Of a DNA stretch of 39,925 bases, positions 1 through 9,477 are shown in pieces. The stretch covers positions 1 to 39,925 of the forward strand of contig JAFZPH010000028.1 in the NCBI GenBank assembly GCA_017550405.1, written 5' to 3'. Position 1 is the stretch's first letter. Every line of letters begins with the position of its first letter. Below the pieces are notes generated by a model. It saw only the letters and a list, made by a program, of their open reading frames with translations, did no database searches and had not been told where the DNA came from. Origin of the DNA: Bacteroidales bacterium. GTDB lineage: Bacteria; Bacteroidota; Bacteroidia; Bacteroidales; P3. The position numbers and the translations under genes are program-made.

Positions 1-138
1 ATAACCAACGGCAAACTCGAAGGCATCAACAATAAAATCAAAACCATGAAACGCCAAGCCTATGGCTACAGAGACATGCCTTTCTTTAAACTCAAACTCC
101 TCTCCCTACACGACTCCACCTATCCATTTAGCGGATGA
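1..138 (+). CDS. ISL3-family transposase, C-terminal fragment (cut by window edge)
   Basis: Frame 1 is open from the first base to a TGA at 136-138 and encodes the last 45 residues of a protein. The peptide contains NGKLEGINNKIKTMKRQAYG followed by YRDMPFFKLKLL, which matches the conserved end of the DDE domain of ISL3-type transposases (the E-G-x-N-N-K-I-K segment carries the last catalytic acidic residue and its helix). The rest of the gene lies outside the window, so I cannot tell whether the element is intact. The final residues are short and no terminal inverted repeat is obvious before the promoter at 146-175, so the element's right end is not defined. The family call is strong despite the short length because the motif is distinctive. 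Confidence 0.8.
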   Translation: MTNGKLEGINNKIKTMKRQAYGYRDMPFFKLKLLSLHDSTYPFSG

Positions 139-145
139 ACCTAAT

Positions 146-175
146 TTTGTATGTAAAAAAAAAAACATATATTTG
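146..175 (+). promoter_or_regulatory. Bacteroidota-type promoter for the T9SS cargo gene at 253
   Basis: TTTG at 146-149 and TATATTTG at 168-175 are separated by 18 bases. This fits the Bacteroidota housekeeping consensus of TTTG (or TTG) near -33 and TAnnTTTG near -7. A start of transcription near 182 would give a leader of about 70 bases. A second -7 match, TAATTTTG at 142-149, overlaps the -33 box. An A-rich run lies between the two boxes. Confidence 0.6.
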
Positions 176-252
176 CAAATGAGACATTATGAAGCCATAA
201 TAATATCTCATTGTTAATAAACATATTAAGAAAACAAACTCATAGGACAATT

Positions 253-1749
253 ATGAAAAAGATAGTTTTATTTGCCATAGCCGCCCTATGGATGGTGGCA
301 GGAAGGGGTCAGCGGCCTGTGGGAGACACGATTGTATGCCCAGACTCAACATATTATACCTATATTTACGATTGGTGTGGCGATGACCATATTCCCTGGA
401 TGGTAAGGACTGATTATAGCCATATGCTTGGGGTAAACCGATATACATTAGAGGAGACAGACCCTGATGGATCGATGGAACCTACTGAAATGAATTATTT
501 CCATGGTAATGGGATTGTAGGAACGCAGTATGTCACCGACCGCCCCCTCAAGATAGTGGGGATAGCGGCACCGGCATACATGGAGCCTGCTCGCGACACA
601 ACCTTCTCGGGTCTGTCCTTGCCATTAGGAAGCGGATTCCCAAACGCTTTCCCAAACACGCGAGACATCACCTTGGCGGGAAGAATCACTGATTCAATGA
701 TACTATATAAGGTGACCCCCGACGGCGGAAGTCTTGTCGAACTGATGGCTGCAGGGTGGCGAATGGAATACCCACACAGATATATCCACCTTCCTCCTGG
801 AAAACTGGGGCAACCCAATGAATGGCCTAATCGTCCATTGGACAGCTCATTGGTTGTACCGTTATATGAGGTGATGTTTGAGAAACCCGTGGTAGTGGAG
901 GACACCTTTGTAGTTGCGGGAACATACCTGAACAACGAAGGCAGCTGGGAATGGCAATGTGAGCCTATGTGGGAAGATAATAGAAGGATGATGTGGCTGT
1001 GGAACCACTGCCCTACACGTTATATATGTTGGAAAGGGGAGGCACCGGAACCTGATAGTAGAAGAATCCTTTGGAGTAAATTCCGTACCGCGCAATGGCA
1101 AAAGCTAATAGCTGCAAGGATGAATATATATAACACCTTTGCCCCATTTCATTCCCCGTTGATTTTCCCAATCATCGAGCCGGGGTTTGACACAACACTT
1201 TGTCACGACACGAGGAACATCCGCGTGGCAGACCGGACGGACAGCAGCGCAACGCTGATATGGGACTCGGACGACGGAGGCCCATGGGAGGTGGCTTTCG
1301 GCAAGATGACGGACCAGTGGACAGACTATACTTTCACCACCACCACCAGACCAACCCTGACCGTGACAGGACTGGAAGTGGGAACGATATACTTTGCCAT
1401 GGTGCGCTCCTATTGCAGCGTGACCCATGAGTATGGCGCCTGGGTCGGCCCCGTGGAGGTGGAAATCTACCAGCACCACAACCCTCATGAAAATGGTATA
1501 GACGGCACCGCCGACGGCGACAGATGGGTCAGCCTGATGCCCAACCCCGCACAGGGTGCAGTGAACGTGCTATCGTCGTACAGGCTGAACCGCATAGAGG
1601 TCTATAACCTGAAAGGGGAAAAGGTCTTTGAGCAGAAAGCCGACGGCATCACGGCCGAGTTTGACGTGAGCGGCTGGGCAAAAGGAGTATACATCGTAGC
1701 CCTGTATCCTGAACACGGCGTGGTGACCAAGAAGCTGGTGGTGAGATAG
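253..1749 (+). CDS. T9SS type A sorting-domain protein with fibronectin type III domain
   Basis: A secreted protein of 498 residues, predicted to leave the cell by the type IX system. I chose the ATG at 253 because it opens a clean signal peptide (MKKIVLFAIAALWMVAGRGQ); the frame extends to 211 but would put 14 polar residues in front of it. Residues about 320-405 look like a fibronectin type III domain (ATLIWDSDDGGPWEVAFG, then TVTGLEVGTIYFAMVRS). Residues about 427-498 form the type A C-terminal sorting domain: SLMPNPAQGAVNV, then IEVYNLKGEKVFEQ, ending GVVTKKLVVR. The N-terminal 300 residues are not a family I recognise, but they resemble the protein encoded at 36975-38057. Base composition shifts within the gene: the part before about 1195 is AT-richer than the FN3 and sorting part. 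The function of the cargo is unknown. Confidence 0.85.
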   Translation: MKKIVLFAIAALWMVAGRGQRPVGDTIVCPDSTYYTYIYDWCGDDHIPWMVRTDYSHMLGVNRYTLEETDPDGSMEPTEMNYFHGNGIVGTQYVTDRPLKIVGIAAPAYMEPARDTTFSGLSLPLGSGFPNAFPNTRDITLAGRITDSMILYKVTPDGGSLVELMAAGWRMEYPHRYIHLPPGKLGQPNEWPNRPLDSSLVVPLYEVMFEKPVVVEDTFVVAGTYLNNEGSWEWQCEPMWEDNRRMMWLWNHCPTRYICWKGEAPEPDSRRILWSKFRTAQWQKLIAARMNIYNTFAPFHSPLIFPIIEPGFDTTLCHDTRNIRVADRTDSSATLIWDSDDGGPWEVAFGKMTDQWTDYTFTTTTRPTLTVTGLEVGTIYFAMVRSYCSVTHEYGAWVGPVEVEIYQHHNPHENGIDGTADGDRWVSLMPNPAQGAVNVLSSYRLNRIEVYNLKGEKVFEQKADGITAEFDVSGWAKGVYIVALYPEHGVVTKKLVVR

Positions 1750-1798
1750 CACCGCAATCAGCGAATACAATTACTCCGAAACCGATTTACACACAAGA

Positions 1799-1833
1799 GG
1801 GGGGGGCAGTCGCTTTGACCGCCCCCCCCTTTT
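1799..1833 (+). terminator. Rho-independent terminator after the T9SS cargo gene
   Basis: Eight G (1799-1806) pair with eight C (1822-1829), followed by TTTT. The C at 1807 pairs with G at 1821 and GTC/GAC continues the stem inside after one mismatch. It lies 50 bases after the stop of the plus-strand gene and 21 bases before the end of the convergent tyrS gene. The T-run is on the plus strand, so it mainly serves the left gene, although the stem could act both ways. Confidence 0.85.
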
Positions 1834-1853
1834 GGTGTCCACATGCCGGTGGA

Positions 1854-3131
1854 CTATTCTACATTCAACAGGTAGTATGATTTCTTCCCTTTCTGGACAA
1901 GGATACTGCCACAGGAGAGGATGTCGGAGGCGGAGAGGCGGCAATCCTCACCTACTTTCTGTTTGTTGACAGAGATGGAGTTCTGCTTCAACTCGCGGCG
2001 TATCTCTCCTTTGGAGGCGAACATGCCGGTTTCGGCAGCGAGGTCGATAAGACTGACACCCTCGTCAATGGTCGAGCGGGAGACAGTGAACTGGGGTACA
2101 CCTTCGAAGACGGAGAGCATGGTGGCGCGGTCGAGGCTGTTGAGCTGCTTGGTGGTGCCTTTGCCGAAGAGGAGTTCGGAGGCAGAGACGGCCATATCGT
2201 AGTCGCGCTGCGAATGGACACGGCAGGTGATGTCTTTGGCCAGGGCGCGCTGGAGGACACGCCGCTCGGGGGCTTCGGCATGCTGACGCTCGCATTCCTC
2301 AATCTCCTCGCGGCTGAGGAGGGTGAAGATGCGGATATAGCGGGCAGCGTCGACATCGGAGCAGTTGAGCCAGAACTGGTAGAATTTGTAGGGGCTGGTT
2401 TTGGCGGGGTCGAGCCACACGTTGCCGCCTTCGGTCTTGCCGAACTTGGTGCCGTCGGCTTTGGTGATGAGGGGGCAGGTAAGGGCGTAGGCTTCGCCTC
2501 CCTCCATACGGCGGATGAGCTCGGTGCCGGTGGTGATATTGCCCCACTGGTCGGAGCCGCCCATCTGCAGACGGCACCCTTTGGTGCGGTAGAGCACCAG
2601 GTAGTCGTAACCCTGAAGAAGCTGGTAGCTGAATTCGGTGAAAGAGAGACCCGTTTCGAGGCGTTTTTTCACCGAGTCTTTTGTCATCATATAGTTGACG
2701 GTGATGTGCTTGCCCACATCACGGATAAAATCGAGGAAGAGATAGTCCTTCATCCAGTCGTAATTGTTGCATATCTCAGCACCGTTGACGGGGTTGTCGA
2801 AGTCGAGGAACTTGGCCAACTGCTGGCGGATGCAGTCGACGTTGTGTTGCACCTCGTCGACGGTGAGGAGCTTGCGCTCAGCAGCCTTGAAGGAGGGGTC
2901 GCCAATCATGCCGGTGGCGCCACCCACGACGGCCAGGGGCTTGTGACCTGCCATCTGAAGGTGCTTCAGGAGCATGATACTGACCAGATGGCCTATGTGG
3001 AGCGAATCGGCAGTGGGGTCGATACCGACGTAGGCCGTGGTGACTTCTTTATTGAGTTGTTCTTCGGTCCCGGGCATGATGTCGTGTATCATACCGCGCC
3101 ATTGGAGTTCTTGTACAAGGTTTGTTTGCAT
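1854..3131 (-). CDS. tyrS: tyrosyl-tRNA synthetase
   Basis: Class I aminoacyl-tRNA synthetase that charges tRNA-Tyr with tyrosine in the cytosol. The 425-residue length is normal for the bacterial TyrRS. The HIGH signature is at residues 45-48 (DSLHIGHL), the tyrosine-binding YQLLQGYD at 169-176, GGSDQWGN at 191-198, and the KMSKS equivalent KFGKT at 229-233. The C-terminal part carries an S4 RNA-binding domain ([17 protein letters not shown]). The gene is separated from the upstream minus-strand gene by the terminator at 3161-3196, so it should have its own promoter. A weak candidate, TACGTTTA on the minus strand (3136-3143) with TTTG 16 bases upstream, would make the message nearly leaderless. 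Nothing is unusual in the protein. The long plus-strand frame across it is a shadow. Confidence 0.97.
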   Translation of the reverse strand: MQTNLVQELQWRGMIHDIMPGTEEQLNKEVTTAYVGIDPTADSLHIGHLVSIMLLKHLQMAGHKPLAVVGGATGMIGDPSFKAAERKLLTVDEVQHNVDCIRQQLAKFLDFDNPVNGAEICNNYDWMKDYLFLDFIRDVGKHITVNYMMTKDSVKKRLETGLSFTEFSYQLLQGYDYLVLYRTKGCRLQMGGSDQWGNITTGTELIRRMEGGEAYALTCPLITKADGTKFGKTEGGNVWLDPAKTSPYKFYQFWLNCSDVDAARYIRIFTLLSREEIEECERQHAEAPERRVLQRALAKDITCRVHSQRDYDMAVSASELLFGKGTTKQLNSLDRATMLSVFEGVPQFTVSRSTIDEGVSLIDLAAETGMFASKGEIRRELKQNSISVNKQKVGEDCRLSASDILSCGSILVQKGKKSYYLLNVE

Positions 3132-3160
3132 CGAATAAACGTATATTAATGAATGTAAAC

Positions 3161-3196
3161 AAAAAAGAGGTACTGAGAGTTGCCAGTACCTCTTTT
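3161..3196 (-). terminator. Rho-independent terminator between the T9SS cargo and tyrS
   Basis: A perfect 13-bp stem (3163-3175 with 3184-3196; AAAAGAGGTACTG against CAGTACCTCTTTT) with an 8-base loop. Read on the minus strand it ends in a run of T (AAAAAA at 3161-3166 on the plus strand), just after the stop of the gene at 3212-6256. It insulates tyrS from that gene. Confidence 0.85.
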
Positions 3197-3211
3197 CCTA
3201 TCTAACTGTTG

Positions 3212-6200
3212 TTATCTTACAATTAATTTCGAAGTGGCTTTCTGGCTTCCGACAACGACGTTGACAAGATACATGCCATAGGGCAGTGACTGGCAATCGA
3301 CGGTGTGGGTGTAGACGCCTTCGGCGAGGGTGCCGAGGTTCTCGGTGTAGACCAACTTGCCGCTGAGGTCATAGATGTAGACTGTGGTTTTGCCGGCATT
3401 GGCAACGGTGAGCTCCATGGTGGCACGGTCGACGGCGGGGTTGGGATAGAAGCGGACAGCGTTCTGGCCATTGGACACCACAGAGGGGATGCCGAGATAG
3501 ACATCGGGAGGAACGATCTCGTTGCTGTGGTCGACGACATAGCTGCTATCCATGAAAATACCACGGCCATAGGTGCCGAAATACATGGCCTTGCTCCACT
3601 TGGTGCGGGGGTAGACATAGAGCACCTCGCTGACACCTTCGTGGCCGATGTGCTTGATAACGGGATAGTCGTAAGTGACCTGGTACATGGAGGTGACGGG
3701 GACACCGCGGAAATCGCCGTATTCAGTCCAGTTGTTCTGGCCGACGCCACCGTTTTTGTAGACGCCCTCTTCGGTGCCCACATAGACTTCACCTTTGGTG
3801 CATTCCACCATGGCGCTGTAAGCAGGTACATTGCCGGGAAGGGTGGCATAGGAAATCTGATAGTTGTCGGTGCTGGCGTTGTTGATGTAAGCCACATCGG
3901 GATTGTCGTTGTTAAGACCGTCGAAGGTAAGGATGACGCAATCTTTGCCGTCGCGAGGATCGACATTGATGGAAGAGATGCGGCGGCCGAAGAAGTAGCC
4001 ATTGGCATCAACCATCATTGTATCGATATCGGTGACACGGTTGTTGATTTTATAATTGAAGTTGTCGCGAACCTGAGCGACACTCAAATTATAGTTGGCC
4101 CTGCTGAGACCGTGTACACGGACGATGAAGGACTGCTTGAGGGTGTCGTTTTCAATCACGATGAAAGCGCAATCGCCATTGTTTGACAGGGCAGTGTAAC
4201 GGACATAGATGTGGGGGTTGGCAACGCCGTTGACACCGTAGAGGTGGCTCCAGAAACGTGTTTCGTTGGATTCGTCGAAGACCTTACGGAAATCGTTGGG
4301 GAACCAGCAGTAGGAGACATTGGTGTTGTTGGGGAAACCGCTCTCGACAGTGACAGCCAACATACGGCTGGCAAAGGGTATGCGTGCACGCTGGGTGAGT
4401 TCGTCGCGCACGATGAAGGAATGGTCGAAGACATGGTAGAAGGGATAGGAAGCATGTGCGGGAGAAATAATCATCATGGAGTCGCCAGCCTGGATGCGGA
4501 AGTTGTGCGAGAGGTCGTGACGCACACCGTTACGACGGATGAAGCTGAGGGTATCGATGACGAAAGTCAGGCTGTCGTTAGCGGGGTTCTTGTCAGTCTC
4601 CCACAAGTAAATCTGACCAATGGCGGGACCACCCTCGACAAGGTCGGACATGAAGGCATTGTCGGAAGTCCAAGTCTGAGTGTTGGTATAGTTGGAGTAG
4701 TCGGCAAAGGCACGGCCGATAGAGGCATTGGCAGAAGAGACAAAGATGTTGCGGCGGACAAAGGGCAGATACTGCATGAAACGCGAAGCGGCCACTTTAC
4801 CACCATTACCTTTCCAAATGACATTGGCCATGTGGTTCATGTTGGTGCGGCTGTTGTCATACCAAGTGGAATCGTTGATACCACCGTTGTGGGTCACACG
4901 AGCCTCGATGAAGGGGCAGGCATTGCTGTTGGCACCGCTGATGATGGAACCGTCGGGGGAGACAGCGATACCATTTATCTGTACATTGTTCAAACCTCTG
5001 TTGTAGTTGATGAAACCTGCACGCTGCGATGTTGTGGTGTAGACACCACCATCGGTGGCGATGACAAAGGTCTCGTTCATCTGGTTGGCATCTTCGTCCC
5101 ATACTAAATAAGGTGTGATTTCATGTACACCCGAGTGCAGGAAAGCTGCATTGGAATAGACGTAGGACATATAGTCGCCGAAGTTGAGTTCAGCCTCGTT
5201 GGAGGAGAGGACCGTCCATTGATAGGGGGAGTTCTCGACATAGCCTTTGCCCTTCCAAAGATTGGCACCGGCGATGTAGACCTCAGCGGGGTCGAGGGGG
5301 CTGACAGCAAGGGCACCGGAGGTTTTGGCAGTGGCAGCACTGGTGAACGGAGTCACGGTGGAGGAAGAGAGAAGAATCCAGGAGTTGGTGTTGCGGGAGA
5401 GGTAGAGGCCTCTCATCAAGCCGTTGGCATCGCTAGCCATGGCATACAGATAGCTCTCGTCGGAGGGAGCAAGGGCGAGGTCGATATATTTGGTCTTGGA
5501 ACCGAAACCTTCGCAGCTACCGGTGATGTTGACAGGAGCTTCGCCATTGATGACATCGCTGATTTTGTACACACCGCCCTTGGATGAGAAGAAGGCGCGA
5601 TTGAACTGCTTGGAGACCACAATGGAGCGGACATCACCCTGGAAGACAGACTGAGGGGTCTTTGTCCAGTCGCTCTGCTGACCGACAACCCAACGGAAAA
5701 GGCCTTTGGGGGTGGCAATGTAGATGTAGGCGGACCCCTGGGCGTTCATTAAAGCAATCTGGTTGACAGATGCGAAATTGGCATCAAGATCGTTGTTGGG
5801 GTTTGTCTGGTTCAGACGGGTGAAGGAGGCGGACTTGATGTTGAAGAGGAAGAGACCGCGACCCATGGCTGCCATCTTACCTGCATTGGTGGCTTTGTTA
5901 TAATAGCTCTCGCCAGTACCAATGAGGATAAGGCTGTCGTTTACACGAGCCATGCTGCTGATGGGGAGGGTAAACTCTTTGCCATCGATATAGCAAGGAA
6001 TATAATTCCAGTACTCGTCATTGAAGTGACGATTATACAGACCGCCAGATGCTGCACCGGCATACAAGACATTGGAACGGTCTTGCTGGAGGCCGCTATT
6101 GACGGCAACGACAGATGTCACACGACCGCCGATATTGTCGGGTCCAATCTCAACCAATTTGTTACTTTGAAAATTTGCTGTTTGGGCAGTTGCAGTGCCT

Positions 6201-6256
6201 GCAAGACAGACACAGAAACCCACAATCAAGCCGAGAAGTACTTTTCTACTTTTCAT
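3212..6256 (-). CDS. large T9SS type A sorting-domain protein with propeller-like repeats
   Basis: A secreted protein of 1014 residues with a signal peptide ending near residue 25 (CLAGTATAQ). The body has recurring segments of the type seen in BNR/sortilin-like or YCF48-like beta-propellers: NVLYAGAASGGLYNR, YIYIATPKGLFRW, AFFSSKGGVYKI, FVIATDGGVYTTT, EVYVGTEEGVYKNGG and YFGTYGRGIFMD. Residues about 935-1014 are a type A sorting domain (VRFYPNPAVDRATMEL, VYIYDLSGKLVYTE, ending SQKATSKLIVR). It is probably a surface-exposed or released protein; ligand and activity cannot be read from the sequence. It is transcribed away from the bat operon from a shared upstream region, with a -7 element at 6310-6317, and is closed by the terminator at 3161-3196. 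Internal propeller repeats make it resemble glycoside hydrolase or sortilin families, but I see no catalytic motif. Confidence 0.85.
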   Translation of the reverse strand: MKSRKVLLGLIVGFCVCLAGTATAQTANFQSNKLVEIGPDNIGGRVTSVVAVNSGLQQDRSNVLYAGAASGGLYNRHFNDEYWNYIPCYIDGKEFTLPISSMARVNDSLILIGTGESYYNKATNAGKMAAMGRGLFLFNIKSASFTRLNQTNPNNDLDANFASVNQIALMNAQGSAYIYIATPKGLFRWVVGQQSDWTKTPQSVFQGDVRSIVVSKQFNRAFFSSKGGVYKISDVINGEAPVNITGSCEGFGSKTKYIDLALAPSDESYLYAMASDANGLMRGLYLSRNTNSWILLSSSTVTPFTSAATAKTSGALAVSPLDPAEVYIAGANLWKGKGYVENSPYQWTVLSSNEAELNFGDYMSYVYSNAAFLHSGVHEITPYLVWDEDANQMNETFVIATDGGVYTTTSQRAGFINYNRGLNNVQINGIAVSPDGSIISGANSNACPFIEARVTHNGGINDSTWYDNSRTNMNHMANVIWKGNGGKVAASRFMQYLPFVRRNIFVSSANASIGRAFADYSNYTNTQTWTSDNAFMSDLVEGGPAIGQIYLWETDKNPANDSLTFVIDTLSFIRRNGVRHDLSHNFRIQAGDSMMIISPAHASYPFYHVFDHSFIVRDELTQRARIPFASRMLAVTVESGFPNNTNVSYCWFPNDFRKVFDESNETRFWSHLYGVNGVANPHIYVRYTALSNNGDCAFIVIENDTLKQSFIVRVHGLSRANYNLSVAQVRDNFNYKINNRVTDIDTMMVDANGYFFGRRISSINVDPRDGKDCVILTFDGLNNDNPDVAYINNASTDNYQISYATLPGNVPAYSAMVECTKGEVYVGTEEGVYKNGGVGQNNWTEYGDFRGVPVTSMYQVTYDYPVIKHIGHEGVSEVLYVYPRTKWSKAMYFGTYGRGIFMDSSYVVDHSNEIVPPDVYLGIPSVVSNGQNAVRFYPNPAVDRATMELTVANAGKTTVYIYDLSGKLVYTENLGTLAEGVYTHTVDCQSLPYGMYLVNVVVGSQKATSKLIVR

Positions 6257-6309
6257 AAGATTTTAATATTTAATTAGATATTTAATTTTCATTCAAGTAT
6301 TTTAATTAG

Positions 6310-6317
6310 CAAAGATA
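6310..6317 (-). promoter_or_regulatory. -7 promoter element for the large T9SS cargo gene
   Basis: The minus strand reads TATCTTTG, an exact TAnnTTTG match. Transcription would start near 6303, giving a leader of about 47 bases before the ATG at 6256. No clear TTTG lies at the right distance upstream, so this call rests on the -7 element alone. The divergent moxR gene starts at 6536, and no equally good element was found for it in this gap. Confidence 0.45.
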
Positions 6318-6535
6318 CATTTTTTTTCGATAATAGCATGCTTTTCGTGCTAAAAAAACAAAAAAAAGTGTTTTTTCGGCAATAAATGAGTTGGGGGGAC
6401 GTTATCAAACCGAAAAAAACGACGAGGCAGGCTCCTTTGTGCGAGACGATGGAAACAACATCCTTACCAAATCACTCAAAACCCCAAAGGCCTCCCCTGT
6501 CAAGATTGCAAACGACATAAATAACAATATTATAT

Positions 6536-7531
<996 letters not shown>

Positions 7532-7602
7532 CCGGCAACAGCACCGACTCTCCCCAGTTCATTATCATTAAACAATAGACATACAACTGTTTATTACTTC
7601 CA

Positions 7603-8487
7603 GTGGAACAAAACAACGATATATTAAAAAAGGTCCGCAAAATAGAAATCAAAGCCCGCGGGCTTTCCCGGCAACTGTTTTCGGGCGAATACCATAGCGC
7701 CTTCAAAGGGCGCGGCATGGCATTCAGCGAAGTGCGCGAGTATCAGTACGGCGACGATATCCGAAGCATCGACTGGAACGTGACCGCACGTCTGTACCAT
7801 CCTTATGTCAAGATATTTGAAGAGGAGCGCGAGATGACAGTCATGCTGTTGGTAGACGTGAGCGGTTCCAACCGTTTCGGCACCCACCACCAGTTCAAGG
7901 AAGAGCTGGTGGCCGAGGTGGCTGCCACACTGGCTTTCAGCGCCATCCAGAACAACGACAAGGTAGGCGTCATCCTGTTCAGCGACAGAATCGAGAAATT
8001 CATCCCTCCCCAAAAGGGCAGCAGTCACATCCTGCGAATCATCCGCGAATTGATCACATTCCGTCCCGAAAGCAACGGCACCGACCTCGCCTTGGCACTG
8101 GGCTACTTCTCCAATGTCATCAAAAAACGCTGCACCGCATTCCTGCTTAGCGACTTCTACGACGACGGCTACACCGATGCCCTGAAGATTGCCTCCAACA
8201 AACACGACCTTGTGGCCATACGTATCGCCGACGAGAAAGAGGAACATCTTCCCGACCTCGGGTTGGCAAAATTCTACGACCCCGAGACTGACGAAACCAT
8301 CTGGATTGACACCGCCGACCCCTCGGTGCAACACGATTTCAAATCGCGCTACGCCGACCATGTCAACAAGGTGGAGGAATCGCTTCGCAAATACGGTATC
8401 GACAGAACCATCCTCTACACCGGCGAGGACTACGTCAAGGAGCTTAAGAAACTTTTCGAACGGCGTTCAAGACCCGGAAACAAATAA
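7603..8487 (+). CDS. DUF58 domain protein of the bat operon
   Basis: A soluble DUF58 protein of 294 residues with a VWA-like fold, the usual partner encoded beside MoxR ATPases. The DUF58 signature is at residues 34-62 (FKGRGMAFSEVREY, then DDIRSIDWNVTAR). A metal-ion-dependent adhesion site-like DVSGS lies at 85-89. There is no signal peptide or membrane segment, so it should be cytosolic. The start is GTG at 7603 (reading MEQNN); no in-frame ATG gives a better N-terminus. It begins 71 bases after moxR and is followed 48 bases later by the next operon member. The exact biochemical role of DUF58 proteins in this operon is not established; a scaffold between MoxR and the membrane VWA proteins is inference. 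Confidence 0.92.
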   Translation: MEQNNDILKKVRKIEIKARGLSRQLFSGEYHSAFKGRGMAFSEVREYQYGDDIRSIDWNVTARLYHPYVKIFEEEREMTVMLLVDVSGSNRFGTHHQFKEELVAEVAATLAFSAIQNNDKVGVILFSDRIEKFIPPQKGSSHILRIIRELITFRPESNGTDLALALGYFSNVIKKRCTAFLLSDFYDDGYTDALKIASNKHDLVAIRIADEKEEHLPDLGLAKFYDPETDETIWIDTADPSVQHDFKSRYADHVNKVEESLRKYGIDRTILYTGEDYVKELKKLFERRSRPGNK

Positions 8488-8535
8488 TGAAGGTACACCA
8501 CCCTTATGCGCACTTGAAAAACGATAGGTTGAAAC

Positions 8536-9477
8536 ATGTATAATTCGAGACGACTATTCATCATATTGTTATGCTGCCTTACAGCAATGGGAACCCGTGC
8601 CGTGGCACAGGAGGCTGACCCCGACGCCTCCCTGCCGCAATACCGATTCAAATTGGACAGCAACAGCATCATGCTTGGCGACCAAACCGTGCTATCTATC
8701 GCCAAGACTCCCATATATCCATCACTCGACGACTTGACCAACAACGACATCGTTGCCGTCAGGCAGTGGATGGACACCACCGACGGCACCCTCTACACCG
8801 CCCTCACAAGCTTCGAGCCCGGCGAGCACTGGCTACACATTGGTTCCGACTCTATTATGCTGACCGTGAACGACGTTTCGAATGTCGACACAACAACGGC
8901 CAACATACGCGACATCGCCGACATCATGAAACAGCCCTACACCTTCGGCGAGATAGCACGTGCCGTCCTCTGCTTCTGGGCCTTCTGGGCAGTGGTGGCC
9001 CTGGCGGTCTTCATTTTCATCCGCATCAAAAGTCGCAAACCGCTTATCAGCATACCCCAAGCCCCGCCACTGCCTCCCGACACCCGTGCCCTTCAGCGTC
9101 TCGAATCGTTGAGACAACGGCAACTGTGGCAACAAGGCATGGTGAAGGAATACTACACCGAACTAACCGATACGGTTCGCGAATACCTCGAGGAATCCTA
9201 CAGCATCCCCTCCACCGAGATGACCTCCGGCCAAACCCTCGAGGCTTTCCGCCACGCTCCCGTCTACACCGAAGAGAACGCCATGACATTGGGACAGATA
9301 TTGCAAGCCGCCGACATGGTCAAATTTGCCAAGTCCACTCCCCAGCCTTACCAGCACGACATAGCGCTCAACCAGTCCACACAATTCATCAAGAACACCG
9401 CCGCCTTGAACCCCAAACCCGAGACATCCGACACCGACGAGGGGCAATCAACCGACTCAAACATTGCTGAATCATGA
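8536..9477 (+). CDS. bat operon membrane protein between DUF58 and BatA (BatD/DUF4381-like)
   Basis: A protein of 313 residues with an N-terminal signal peptide (LFIILLCCLTAMGTRAVAQ), a periplasmic stretch of about 110 residues, one membrane span near residues 140-160 (CFWAFWAVVALAVFIFI) and a cytosolic tail. The tail contains the segment LQRLESLRQRQLWQQG and a helical region (YYTELTDTVREYLEESYSI). This layout matches the protein usually found between the DUF58 gene and batA in Bacteroidota; its tail also resembles the tail of BatD at 12446-14263 (YYTELTDTVREYLEESY compared with FYEEIYKAIWGCLADKY). Its stop overlaps the batA start by four bases (ATGA), implying translational coupling. The function is unknown beyond membership of the complex. 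Confidence 0.8.
   Translation: MYNSRRLFIILLCCLTAMGTRAVAQEADPDASLPQYRFKLDSNSIMLGDQTVLSIAKTPIYPSLDDLTNNDIVAVRQWMDTTDGTLYTALTSFEPGEHWLHIGSDSIMLTVNDVSNVDTTTANIRDIADIMKQPYTFGEIARAVLCFWAFWAVVALAVFIFIRIKSRKPLISIPQAPPLPPDTRALQRLESLRQRQLWQQGMVKEYYTELTDTVREYLEESYSIPSTEMTSGQTLEAFRHAPVYTEENAMTLGQILQAADMVKFAKSTPQPYQHDIALNQSTQFIKNTAALNPKPETSDTDEGQSTDSNIAES

Noticed and set aside
211..252. Upstream start for the first T9SS cargo gene
   Set aside because: The 14 extra residues are polar and would precede a perfect signal peptide; the ATG at 253 fits the predicted leader.
1799..1829. G8/C8 tracts as a phase-variation switch
   Set aside because: They lie between convergent genes, outside any coding frame or promoter spacer, and form the stem of a terminator.
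2214..3149. Long plus-strand open frame opposite tyrS
   Set aside because: It is antisense to a fully recognisable TyrRS; its composition (Gly, Val, Glu runs) is that of a complement of a coding strand and no family motif is present.
6340..6375. Hairpin TAGCA/TGCTA near 6337-6355 as terminator
   Set aside because: The stem is short with a wobble pair, and on the plus strand it is followed by A rather than T; no gene ends just before it.
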